Program-made: the position numbers and the translations under genes
The notes under the pieces: model-generated
What the model was told of the DNA's origin: nothing
What the model saw: only the letters and a program-made list of their open reading frames with translations
Databases searched by the model: none
Shown: positions 1 through 5,909 of the stretch, piece after piece
Layout: the number at the start of each line of letters is the position of its first letter
Numbering within the stretch: position 1 is the first letter of the stretch
Origin: Marinovum sp.
GTDB taxonomy: Bacteria; Pseudomonadota; Alphaproteobacteria; Rhodobacterales; Rhodobacteraceae
NCBI GenBank assembly: GCA_002684375.1
Contig: NYVC01000019.1
Coordinates: 11,946 to 26,316, forward strand
Direction: 5' to 3'
Length of the DNA: 14,371 bases

Positions 1-699
1 CTGGATATGACTACATCATTCAGGGTACCCATGTCAGGCTTGATGTCGATCACAGGAGAGCCGGATGGTGCGCCCCAGCGTGCCGGTGTCGCGATCACCG
101 ATATCTTTACTGGCGTCTATGCCACAACAGCGATTCTGGCGGCAGTGCATCAGCGTCAAACCACCGGCTTGGGCCAGCATATTGATATGGCCCTGCTTGA
201 CGTGGCGGTTTCAGTTACCGCCAATCAGGCGATGAATTATCTGACAACCGGTACGCCTCCTGCACGTACTGGAAATTATCATCCCAACCTGACGCCCTAT
301 CAGGTGTTTGATTGCAGTGACGGGCATATCATCATCGCCACGGGCAATGATGGGCAATACCAGCGTCTTTGTGCACTGCTGGGTCTGGCCGATATGGCCA
401 TGGCCCCAGAGTTTTTAAAAAATACCAACCGCGTGGCCAACCGCGAGGACATGATTGCCCGGCTCATGGCCGCCACGCGCCTGCGCAGCAAAGCGGATCT
501 GCTGGCGGCTTGTGAGGCCGAGAATGTGCCGGCCGGTCCGATCAATGATCTGCGTGAGGTATTTGACGACCCACAAGTGCAGGCGCGTGGGATGCAGATC
601 GAGCTTGACGGCATTCCCGGAGTGCGCTCCCCGATCCGGATGTCGGATGCGGATTTGTCGCTTCGCCGGCCCTCTCCAAAGCTGGGTCAGGCCAATTGA
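1..699 (+). pseudogene. CaiB/BaiF (class III) CoA-transferase, 3' part, apparently frameshifted near position 30
   Basis: This is the C-terminal part of a formyl-CoA transferase-like enzyme. The family moves CoA between a carboxylic acid and an acyl-CoA in the cytoplasm; the substrate cannot be told from sequence. Family-typical stretches are GLMSITGEPDG, AGVAITDIFTG, GQHIDMALLD, NYHPNLTPYQVF and VPAGPINDLREVF, followed by DPQVQARGM. The gene begins outside the window. Bases 3-29 encode GYDYIIQGT, the conserved block that normally runs straight into M-x-G-L-M-S, but that continuation lies in a different frame starting at ATG 31. Skipping one C at 30 restores the reading. Compared with the usual Q-G-M-x-G-L-M-S, about four bases (ACCC) look inserted. 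Two explanations fit: a true frameshift (pseudogene) or a sequence error. The protein also stops at LGQAN, somewhat short of the usual tail. Family assignment is firm; inactivation is inferred. Confidence 0.75.
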
Positions 700-708
700 C
701 ACCCGGAA

Positions 709-1062
709 TTACGGATCCTTTTGCAAAGGTAATTCAGTTTGCGTCGGTAATTCAGTGTCTAGAAACCGCTCGAAGGCGTCCAGATTAACCGGCTCAAACT
801 GGCCAAACCCCTGCATCCAGACACTGGCGTCGCGCAGCGCATCCGGCTCTAATTTGCACCATTTGACCCGCCCGCGTTTTTCCTGCGAAATGAGCCCCGA
901 ACGGCCAAGCAACCCCAGATGTTTGGATACAGCGGCAAGGGACATCTCAAACGGTTCTGCAACATCGGTGACGGCCATATCATCCTCAAGCAGCATCGCA
1001 AGGATTCTGCGGCGCGTCGGATCCGCAAGAGCGGCAAAGATGATATCGAGCCGATCAGCCAT
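709..1062 (-). CDS. ArsR-family winged-helix transcriptional repressor
   Basis: This encodes a 117-residue DNA-binding regulator of the ArsR/SmtB fold. The N-terminus carries the family signature ALADPTRRRIL (residues 11-21). The recognition helix follows as SLAAVSKHLGLL (41-52) and the wing as ISQEKRGRVKW (58-68). No ELCVCD-type metal-binding motif is present, so a metal sensor is unlikely. It resembles the ArsR group often paired with SRPBCC/AHSA1 genes, but no such partner is nearby. The C-terminal tail repeats T-E-L-P, produced by an 18-bp-period direct repeat in the DNA. There is no Shine-Dalgarno before the ATG, which fits a leaderless transcript (see the operator entry). The gene converges on the CoA-transferase gene with 9 bp between stops. 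Its target is unknown, and autoregulation is the simplest guess. Confidence 0.85.
   Translation of the reverse strand: MADRLDIIFAALADPTRRRILAMLLEDDMAVTDVAEPFEMSLAAVSKHLGLLGRSGLISQEKRGRVKWCKLEPDALRDASVWMQGFGQFEPVNLDAFERFLDTELPTQTELPLQKDP
728..755. repeat. Short direct repeat GGTAATTCAG x2 (18-bp period)
   Basis: The sequence GGTAATTCAG occurs at 728-737 and again at 746-755, inside the 3' end of the ArsR-type gene. On the coding strand it gives the repeated tetrapeptide T-E-L-P. It keeps the reading frame and probably reflects a small in-frame tandem duplication. Confidence 0.7.
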
Positions 1063-1088
1063 AAACGCATAAAGCCAAAATCTGCCTG

Positions 1089-1112
1089 ATCGTCAACCAA
1101 TCGGTTGAATAT
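1089..1112 (-). promoter_or_regulatory. Inverted repeat TCAACC-N4-GGTTGA with overlapping -35: probable ArsR operator/promoter
   Basis: A perfect 6-bp inverted repeat, TCAACC AATC GGTTGA, lies at 1093-1108, with additional matching AT at 1089-1090 and 1111-1112. It sits 30 bp before the ArsR-type start codon. On the minus strand its edge forms TTGACG (1096-1091), a good -35 element. Seventeen bases further on is a weak -10 candidate, TTTATG (1073-1068). Transcription would then begin at or very near the ATG, consistent with the absence of a ribosome-binding site. An operator overlapping the -35 is the usual design for an autorepressed ArsR gene. The dyad is seen directly; its function is inferred. 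Confidence 0.5.
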
Positions 1113-1232
1113 ACTTAAGTTGTGCTCAGCGTGGATCGCGTGAGAGTTATCAATTTTTTCACAGCGTCAACAAAAATTTTATATATTTATTATCAATGAT
1201 TTATGTATCATTTACCGATGATGGTGATCAGC

Positions 1233-1261
1233 TTGACTTACCTTTTTCGCAGGCATAGACA
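1233..1261 (+). promoter_or_regulatory. Weak sigma70-like promoter candidate for the F0 operon
   Basis: TTGACT (1233-1238) is followed after 17 bp by TAGACA (1256-1261), about 30 bp before the atpI start. The -35 is good and the -10 poor. The 1063-1291 region is also very AT-rich (an A/T run around 1172-1195) and carries TTATCAAT twice (1147-1154 and 1190-1197). Other promoters in this stretch are possible. Confidence 0.25.
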
Positions 1262-1291
1262 CAGGTGTGAAATTGATCGAGGTTTTGACCG

Positions 1292-1618
1292 GTGACCGAT
1301 CCTGACGAAAAGCAGCGGATGGCGCAGCTGGAAGACAAGATCGCAAACGCGAAGGCGGTGCACCGGCCCCAAAGCCAGATTGAAGATCACCATTCTCAGG
1401 CCCACGCGGGCTGGCGGATGGTGACGGAATTAGTGGCGGGTCTGTTGATCGGCTTTTGCATCGGATATGGGCTGGATAGCCTGTTTGGGACACTCCCGAT
1501 TTTTCTGGTGTTATTTGTATTGCTGGGGTTTGCTGCCGGAGTTAAGACGATGCTTCGCAGCGCACAGGACATCCAGCGGGCGCAGTCGGGTCAAACCGAC
1601 AAGGACGAGGGGACGTAG
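1292..1618 (+). CDS. atpI: AtpI-type ATP synthase accessory membrane protein
   Basis: This encodes a 108-residue inner-membrane protein of the AtpI family, which heads F0 operons and has been linked to c-ring assembly or Mg2+ uptake. It has a charged, soluble N-terminus (residues 1-40). Two predicted membrane helices follow at about 45-65 ([20 protein letters not shown]) and 68-88 ([21 protein letters not shown]), with the family-typical G-x-G-x-D-S-x-F turn between them. The C-terminal tail is polar. The start is a GTG at 1292 with GAGGT at 1279-1283 as ribosome-binding site. The stop is only 2 bp before atpB, so the two are surely co-transcribed. Sequence, size and position agree; only the exact molecular role is uncertain. 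Confidence 0.9.
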   Translation: MTDPDEKQRMAQLEDKIANAKAVHRPQSQIEDHHSQAHAGWRMVTELVAGLLIGFCIGYGLDSLFGTLPIFLVLFVLLGFAAGVKTMLRSAQDIQRAQSGQTDKDEGT

Positions 1619-1620
1619 AC

Positions 1621-2376
1621 ATGGCAAGCGAAGCCCAAGGCGAAGAGACCGGCCTGGTATTTCACCCGATGGACCAGTTTGTCGTAAATCCGCTGTTTGG
1701 CGGTGATACGGTGATGTGGTACACGCCGACCAATGTGACATTGTGGATGGCACTTACAGTGCTGGCGGTGTTTGCGCTCTTGGTCCTTGGAACATCCCGC
1801 CGAGCGATGATCCCGACGCGGATGCAGTCTGTGGGTGAATTGGCTTACGGCTTTATTTATCGGATGATCGAAGACGTCGCCGGCAAGGACGGCGTCAAAT
1901 ATTTTCCATATATCATGACCTTGTTCATGTTTATCGTGTTTTCGAACTTTCTTGGTCTGTTGCCGATGGCATTTACCACAACATCCCACATTGCTGTGAC
2001 TGGCGTGTTGGCCATGGCAGTATTTCTGACCGTAACAATACTGGGATTCGTTAAGCACGGTTTGGGCTTTTTAGGCGTGTTCTGGATCAGTTCTGCACCG
2101 TTGATTCTGCGCCCGGTCCTTGCGTTGATCGAGATTATTTCCTATTTCGTGCGACCCCTCAGCCACTCTATTCGTCTGGCTGGCAACATGATGGCGGGTC
2201 ACGCCGTGATCAAAGTCTTCGCAGCCTTTGCCGCGATCCTCGCGATCTCGCCCTTTGCGATTGTCGCAATCACGGCGATCTATGCGCTCGAAGTTTTGGT
2301 GGCCTTCATCCAGGCCTATGTCTTTGCAATTTTAACCTGCGTGTATCTGAAAGATGCATTGCACCCGCATCACTAA
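1621..2376 (+). CDS. atpB: ATP synthase F0 subunit a
   Basis: This is the 251-residue proton-channel stator subunit, which forms the two half-channels against the c-ring in the cytoplasmic membrane. Five to six hydrophobic helices are visible. The essential arginine is R185 in [17 protein letters not shown] (178-194), the equivalent of E. coli aR210. The last helix, ending [20 protein letters not shown], carries the conserved glutamine Q231. The N-terminal F-H-P-x-D-Q-F motif (residues 14-20) is typical of alphaproteobacterial subunit a. The ATG at 1621 follows the atpI stop by 2 bp, with a purine-rich AAGGACGAGGGGA just upstream. It is full-length with no oddities. Confidence 0.97.
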   Translation: MASEAQGEETGLVFHPMDQFVVNPLFGGDTVMWYTPTNVTLWMALTVLAVFALLVLGTSRRAMIPTRMQSVGELAYGFIYRMIEDVAGKDGVKYFPYIMTLFMFIVFSNFLGLLPMAFTTTSHIAVTGVLAMAVFLTVTILGFVKHGLGFLGVFWISSAPLILRPVLALIEIISYFVRPLSHSIRLAGNMMAGHAVIKVFAAFAAILAISPFAIVAITAIYALEVLVAFIQAYVFAILTCVYLKDALHPHH

Positions 2377-2410
2377 ATCAACTCTCAATAATCTACTAAA
2401 AACCAATCGT

Positions 2411-2418
2411 AAGGAGAT
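2411..2418 (+). promoter_or_regulatory. Strong Shine-Dalgarno AAGGAGAT for atpE
   Basis: AAGGAGAT ends 5 bp before the atpE ATG in an A/T-rich 47-bp leader. It is close to the ideal anti-16S match and among the strongest in the operon, fitting the need for many more c subunits than a or b subunits. Confidence 0.7.
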
Positions 2419-2423
2419 TCGAC

Positions 2424-2660
2424 ATGGAAGGCGACATAGTACAAATGGGCGCATATATCGGTGCAGGCTTAGCATGTACCGGAATGGGCGGCGCCGCCGT
2501 CGGTGTGGGCCATGTGGTCGGCAACTTTCTGTCTGGCGCATTGCGCAACCCGTCTGCAGCTGCAGGCCAGACCGCCACAATGTTCATCGGTATCGCATTT
2601 GCAGAAGCTCTGGGGATTTTCTCGTTCCTCGTTGCGCTGCTGCTGATGTTTGCCGTCTAA
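2424..2660 (+). CDS. atpE: ATP synthase F0 subunit c (proteolipid)
   Basis: This is the 78-residue hairpin proteolipid that builds the rotating c-ring. Helix 1 is glycine-rich ([11 protein letters not shown], residues 13-23, then G-x-G). The polar loop is R41-N42-P43, and helix 2 carries the ion-binding carboxylate E61 in AFAEALGIF. The residues after E61 are A-L rather than S/T-T, arguing for proton rather than sodium coupling. The strong ribosome-binding site at 2411 and the hairpin at 2686-2713 that follows would both favour extra c-subunit synthesis. It is full-length. Confidence 0.97.
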   Translation: MEGDIVQMGAYIGAGLACTGMGGAAVGVGHVVGNFLSGALRNPSAAAGQTATMFIGIAFAEALGIFSFLVALLLMFAV

Positions 2661-2685
2661 ACCTAACGGAACCTTATCCTTACGG

Positions 2686-2713
2686 TTGGGCGGGGCAATC
2701 ATGCACCGCCCAA
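2686..2713 (+). promoter_or_regulatory. GC-rich intercistronic hairpin between atpE and atpF'
   Basis: TTGGGCGG (2686-2693) pairs perfectly with CCGCCCAA (2706-2713) across a 12-base loop. It starts 25 bp after the atpE stop and ends 30 bp before the atpF' start. No run of T follows, so it is not a standard terminator. A 3' stability or processing hairpin is the more likely role; that is inference. Confidence 0.55.
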
Positions 2714-2743
2714 TGTAATAGATAATTCCTTCAGGAGGACACA

Positions 2744-3280
2744 ATGGCAACTCAAACAAACGACGCCGCAGGCCAAGCAGCAGACGCCGCGCCGGGGATG
2801 CCCCAGCTCGATTTCTCGACCTTCGGAAACCAGATTTTCTGGCTGGTGGTTACTTTGGTGGCCATTTATCTTATCCTTGATCGCGTTGCGCTGCCGCGCA
2901 TTGCCGAAGTGCTGGCCGAACGTCAGGACAGAATCACGGGCGATATTGCAGCGGCAGAGGATCTCAAAGCGCAGGCCCTCGCAGCCGAAGAGGCCTATAA
3001 CAAGGCTTTGGCTGAGGCGCGCAGCGAGGCACAAAGTATCGTGGCGAAAGCCAAGGCCGACATGCAAGTCGAACTGGATGCCGCCATTGCCAAGGCAGAC
3101 GTCGAAATTGCTGCAAAAACGGCTGTGTCTGAAAAGGCCATCGCCGAGATTCGGGCCGGTGCTCTTGATAGTGTCAGCCTGGTCGCTACAGAAACCGCAA
3201 CAGCGGTGGTTGCGGCTATCGGTGGCAGTGCGGATGCAGAAGCAATTTCCGCTGCGGTTGCAGAACAGATGAAAGGGTGA
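2744..3280 (+). CDS. atpF': ATP synthase F0 subunit b' (second peripheral-stalk subunit)
   Basis: This is the 178-residue b' subunit, which pairs with b to form the heterodimeric peripheral stalk found in photosynthetic and many other alphaproteobacteria. A soluble Ala-rich N-terminus (1-20) precedes the short conserved [13 protein letters not shown] entry. One membrane helix follows at about 30-48, then L-P-R-I. The rest is a long Ala/Glu/Lys-rich coiled coil to about 150. The start is set by AGGAGG (2733-2738), 5 bp before the ATG. The stop overlaps the GTG codon upstream of atpF. It lacks the signal-peptide-like start of subunit b. Also called atpX or atpG2. Confidence 0.93.
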   Translation: MATQTNDAAGQAADAAPGMPQLDFSTFGNQIFWLVVTLVAIYLILDRVALPRIAEVLAERQDRITGDIAAAEDLKAQALAAEEAYNKALAEARSEAQSIVAKAKADMQVELDAAIAKADVEIAAKTAVSEKAIAEIRAGALDSVSLVATETATAVVAAIGGSADAEAISAAVAEQMKG

Positions 3281-3285
3281 AGGCA

Positions 3286-3843
3286 ATGTATAGACTGACG
3301 TTGATCGCCGCCTCCGTGATGGCCAGCCCCGCGCTGGCGGCGGATGGTCCTTTTGTCTCATTAAGCAATACAAACTTTATTGTACTGCTGTCGTTTCTTT
3401 TGTTCATCGGGGTTTTGGTAAAGTTCAAAGTGCCTTCGATCTTGACCGGACTTTTGGACAAACGGGCCGATGAGATCACCACGACGCTGAACGATGCCCG
3501 CTCGCTGCGCGAAGAGGCGCAGACATTACTCGCGTCATATGAACGCAAGCAGCGCGAAGTTCAGGAACAGGCCGACCGGATTATCGCACAGGCAAAAGTT
3601 GATGCGGAACTGGCGGCTGCCCAAGCCAATGAAGATTTGAAATTGTCGGTTGAGCGCCGCGTGCTTGCCGCGCAAGACCAGATCGCCTCGGCCGAAGCCT
3701 CAGCTGTCAAAGAGATCAAAAATCAGGCGATTACCGTCGCCATGGCTGTGGCAACGGATGTCTTGGCAAAGCAGATGACAGCTGCGTCAGGCAATAAGTT
3801 GATCGACGATTCGATCAAAGAGATTGACGCCAAATTGCATTGA
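3286..3843 (+). CDS. atpF: ATP synthase F0 subunit b
   Basis: This is the 185-residue peripheral-stalk subunit b, which anchors F1 to the membrane sector. The N-terminus (1-19, ending ASPALAAD) looks like a cleavable signal peptide. A second hydrophobic helix follows at about 31-48, then F-K-V-P. The remainder is a charged coiled coil (LREEAQTLLASYERKQREVQ and onwards) ending in DAKLH. I chose ATG 3286 because GAAAGGG (3271-3277) is well spaced before it. A GTG at 3277 in the same frame would overlap the atpF' stop as GTGA and add three residues. It is the last gene of the operon; the terminator follows 21 bp later. Full-length. Confidence 0.93.
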   Translation: MYRLTLIAASVMASPALAADGPFVSLSNTNFIVLLSFLLFIGVLVKFKVPSILTGLLDKRADEITTTLNDARSLREEAQTLLASYERKQREVQEQADRIIAQAKVDAELAAAQANEDLKLSVERRVLAAQDQIASAEASAVKEIKNQAITVAMAVATDVLAKQMTAASGNKLIDDSIKEIDAKLH

Positions 3844-3864
3844 GCAGCAGAACCTAAAGCGATG

Positions 3865-3893
3865 AAAACCCGGTGTAAAACCGGGTTTTTTTT
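3865..3893 (+). terminator. Rho-independent terminator of the F0 operon
   Basis: AAAACCCGG (3865-3873) pairs with CCGGGTTTT (3881-3889) across a 7-base loop TGTAAAA, and the T run continues to 3893. It sits 21 bp after the atpF stop and marks the end of the transcript, confirming that no F1 genes follow here. Confidence 0.92.
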
Positions 3894-3977
3894 ACGCTTA
3901 TTTTTTGGCTAAGGTCTACATAATGCGCTAGTGATTTTGAAGTCACATCCAGTCCAAAGTGGACAGTGCTGGCCAGA

Positions 3978-4748
3978 TTATTGACGGTTTTTTTCATGCT
4001 CAAACCGGCGCTGCGCATAGTCGGCATTGGCATTGGCGCGATTTTGATCTTCCAAACAGCCGCGCACGTAATTGAGATGTGCCTCAACAGCCGCTTGAGC
4101 GCCTGCCGGGTCTCTGTTTTGCAGCGCATCGTTGATGGCACGGTGTTGGGCCAGTAGTTCATCCCGCGTCGTGCGTTGTTTGAACATTACGCGGCGATTG
4201 TAAAATACGCCTTCCTGAAGTAGTTGATACATCGAACGCATCATATGCAGCATAATTACGTTATGACTGGCCTCGATGATCGATAAGTGAAATTCGGCAT
4301 CAAGGCGGGCTTCATCTGCGGCATGGCGTTTGCTGTGCGCCATTTCCATTTTGTGAAACAGTGTTTGGATCACTTGCAGATCCATGTCAGAGGCGAGACG
4401 GGCGGCCCGACTGGCGGCCAGGCCCTCCATGTCGCGGCGAAACGACAGGTAATCAAACACCGCCTCGTCGTGATCGGCAAAAAGTTTAATTAAAACATCA
4501 GAAAATGCGCTGCCCAAAACGTCTGCCACAAATATTCCAGCACTTGCTTTTGTGACCAAAAGACCCTTTGCCTGCAGACTGGCAATAGCTTCGCGCAGTG
4601 AGGGGCGTGACACTGCCAGCCGTTCGGATAATTCGCGTTCGGAAGGCAGACGTTCACCGGGTCGTAGAATGCCGCGCAGGATCAATTGCTCGATTTGGCG
4701 ACTGACCGCGCTGGATAGTTTTTCGGTTTGAACTTGCTTGAATGGCAT
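3978..4748 (-). CDS. FadR-subfamily GntR regulator with FCD ligand domain
   Basis: This is a 256-residue regulator: an N-terminal winged helix for DNA binding and an all-helical FCD domain for a small carboxylate ligand. The wHTH contains RGILRPGERLPSERELSERL (25-44) and VSRPSLREAI (46-55). The FCD domain has the metal/ligand pattern D150-x3-H154 (RLDAEFH), H202 (AQHRAI) and H224 (EAHL). ATG 4748 is chosen because GAAGGGG lies 6 bp before it and family proteins begin M-P-F-x-x-V; an in-frame upstream start at 4796 would add 16 unlikely residues. Close homologues are annotated as FadR- or PdhR-like, but no lactate, pyruvate or glycolate gene is adjacent, so the ligand is open. It is divergent from the small exported protein and probably autoregulated through the dyads at 4775-4846. 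Confidence 0.9.
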   Translation of the reverse strand: MPFKQVQTEKLSSAVSRQIEQLILRGILRPGERLPSERELSERLAVSRPSLREAIASLQAKGLLVTKASAGIFVADVLGSAFSDVLIKLFADHDEAVFDYLSFRRDMEGLAASRAARLASDMDLQVIQTLFHKMEMAHSKRHAADEARLDAEFHLSIIEASHNVIMLHMMRSMYQLLQEGVFYNRRVMFKQRTTRDELLAQHRAINDALQNRDPAGAQAAVEAHLNYVRGCLEDQNRANANADYAQRRFEHEKNRQ

Positions 4749-4754
4749 TTGAAA

Positions 4755-4761
4755 CCCCTTC
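4755..4761 (-). promoter_or_regulatory. Shine-Dalgarno GAAGGGG that decides the FCD-regulator start
   Basis: Read on the minus strand, GAAGGGG is followed by 6 bases and then ATG at 4748. This supports the shorter 256-residue protein over an upstream start at 4796. Confidence 0.7.
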
Positions 4762-4774
4762 GTGTGCGGTATAT

Positions 4775-4825
4775 CTGGCACGGCCTTAGCCAACAATAGG
4801 TGTCAGTACATTTGGCCGGTGCCAG
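4775..4825. promoter_or_regulatory. Large inverted repeat CTGGCACGGCC ... GGCCGGTGCCAG, candidate regulator operator
   Basis: CTGGCACGGCC (4775-4785) is the reverse complement of GGCCGGTGCCAG (4814-4825) apart from one extra G, across a 28-base spacer. The right arm contains its own palindrome TGGC-N4-GCCA (4813-4824). The motif GCCAGTT occurs at 4821-4827 and again at 4840-4846. These dyads sit between two divergent starts and are plausible binding sites for the adjacent GntR-type protein. The repeats are seen directly; the binding is inferred. Confidence 0.4.
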
Positions 4826-4858
4826 TTTCCGTGAGCATGGCCAGTTAAAGAGTTTATT

Positions 4859-4878
4859 AACGTAATTTACCTTACGTT
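4859..4878. promoter_or_regulatory. 20-bp palindrome AACGTAA-N6-TTACGTT just upstream of the exported-protein gene
   Basis: A perfect 7-bp inverted repeat with a TTTACC centre ends 5 bp before ATG 4884. It covers the place where a ribosome-binding site would be, and no other Shine-Dalgarno is visible there. It could be an operator or an RNA hairpin limiting translation. Confidence 0.4.
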
Positions 4879-4883
4879 TAAGT

Positions 4884-5279
4884 ATGATCCGTCCGCTTAT
4901 TTTATTTCTTCTTATGGTCGCAAACGCCGCCTGTGTCTCGTATGTCGACGACTTTGCCTATCTGCCTGTATTAAGAGCGCAACAGGGTGGTGGAGAATTC
5001 GACGTGCGTGTGGGGGCAAATGTTGCCCAGACCATACGCAAGAATTTCGAGTGGAATCCGACTTTTGAATCGGTTGCACACCGGTCTGCGGCGCTGGCTG
5101 CACGGCTTAGCGGTTGCACGGTAAGCTGGGTTATCGGCGACCCTTCGGTGCAGGTGCTTGGGCTGTCCTGCGATGGTGCACCGCCTGCCAAAAAACCAAA
5201 ACTGTGGCGTAAGTTTTCGTTTTCATGTGATCGTTATGAACATCGTCATGGCCCGGACGAATTAATTTGCGACGGTTAG
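4884..5279 (+). CDS. Small exported Cys-containing protein of unknown function
   Basis: I do not recognise a family. The 131-residue product begins with a basic residue and a hydrophobic stretch (MIRPLILFLLMVANAAC), a probable Sec signal peptide. C17 could be a lipoprotein cysteine, but the -3 position is N rather than the usual L/V, so signal peptidase I cleavage at A-N-A is equally possible. Four further cysteines (C78, C96, C115, C129) could form two disulfides in the periplasm. Around them are GCTVSWVIGDPSVQVLGLSC and a basic region PAKKPKLWRK. No good ribosome-binding site precedes the ATG; the palindrome at 4859-4878 lies there instead. The stop overlaps the stop of the convergent acetyltransferase gene by 3 bp. 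Shared regulation with the divergent FCD regulator is possible but unproven. Confidence 0.6.
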   Translation: MIRPLILFLLMVANAACVSYVDDFAYLPVLRAQQGGGEFDVRVGANVAQTIRKNFEWNPTFESVAHRSAALAARLSGCTVSWVIGDPSVQVLGLSCDGAPPAKKPKLWRKFSFSCDRYEHRHGPDELICDG

Positions 5280-5731
5280 CCCAGCGGCTTTTCCATAAAC
5301 ACCGAGACACCATTTTCAGTGTAATCGCCGAACGGACCACATGTTTTAAATCCCAACCGCCGGTACAGTCCCACGGCAGATTTTAACGCGTCTCCGGTCT
5401 CCAGTCTTAATATTGGCAGGTTCACCACCCGGGCTTCAAGTTCAATTCGTTTGAGAATTTTCGCGCCCACGCCCTGGCCACGGGCAAAAGGTTCGATAAA
5501 CATTGACTTTATTTCACCATAACCGGCCTTCACAGCAAGCGCCCCACAGCCGAGGATGACATCATATTCGCGTGCCACAAAGAATTGTATCTGCGGTGTG
5601 CACAAATCGTCGATGGACAGGGCAAAACTGTCCTCGGGAGAAAAAAGCTGTTCCATCAACGCATGGCTTTTTGATAACAAAGCCCTTACCTCAGTATCTT
5701 TTGGATTTCCCGGTTCGATAATAACCATCAT
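5276..5731 (-). CDS. GNAT-family N-acetyltransferase
   Basis: This encodes a 151-residue acetyltransferase of the GCN5-related fold, transferring an acetyl group from acetyl-CoA to an amine of unknown identity in the cytoplasm. The acetyl-CoA pyrophosphate loop is ARGQGVGAKIL (83-93, R-G-x-G-x-G/A). It is preceded by the beta-4 strand AGYGEIKSMFIEP and followed by the family-typical AVGLYRRLGFKTCGPF (119-134). An AAGGGG Shine-Dalgarno lies 4 bp before ATG 5731 and 7 bp before a second in-frame ATG at 5728; the second is slightly better spaced. It is a single gene, convergent with the small exported-protein gene (stops overlap in TTAG) and divergent from smc. Confidence 0.9.
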   Translation of the reverse strand: MMVIIEPGNPKDTEVRALLSKSHALMEQLFSPEDSFALSIDDLCTPQIQFFVAREYDVILGCGALAVKAGYGEIKSMFIEPFARGQGVGAKILKRIELEARVVNLPILRLETGDALKSAVGLYRRLGFKTCGPFGDYTENGVSVFMEKPLG

Positions 5732-5781
5732 TGGACCCCTTAATTCAAACCACGAGAGTATCTGACATCCAGAATGACCCC

Positions 5782-5799
5782 AGTGCTGATCAAAGCACT
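5782..5799. repeat. Inverted repeat AGTGCT-N6-AGCACT between the GNAT and smc genes
   Basis: AGTGCT (5782-5787) and AGCACT (5794-5799) form a perfect dyad around GATCAA. It lies in the 178-bp divergent region, 51 bp before the acetyltransferase start and about 110 bp before smc. It could be an operator or a chance dyad; no protein can be assigned. Confidence 0.35.
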
Positions 5800-5909
5800 A
5801 TATTTCGTTCATTTACTCAAGTACATCGCCACATTTTGTGGTTGATCGTTGACTCATTCACAGATTTGCCGGAACATCTGATCCAGAATAAGAATCATGG
5901 GCATCCGAC

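Noticed and set aside
1063..1291. Insertion sequence or phage attachment site in the AT-rich region
   Set aside because: No terminal inverted repeats, target duplication, integrase or tRNA; base composition alone fits a promoter region.
4749..4796. Earlier start for the FCD regulator
   Set aside because: The ATG at 4748 has a GAAGGGG at ideal spacing and fits the family N-terminus.
5732..5909. Possible small gene between the GNAT and smc genes
   Set aside because: The open frame through here runs into smc in another frame, has no Shine-Dalgarno and no recognisable product; the stretch looks like a divergent promoter region.
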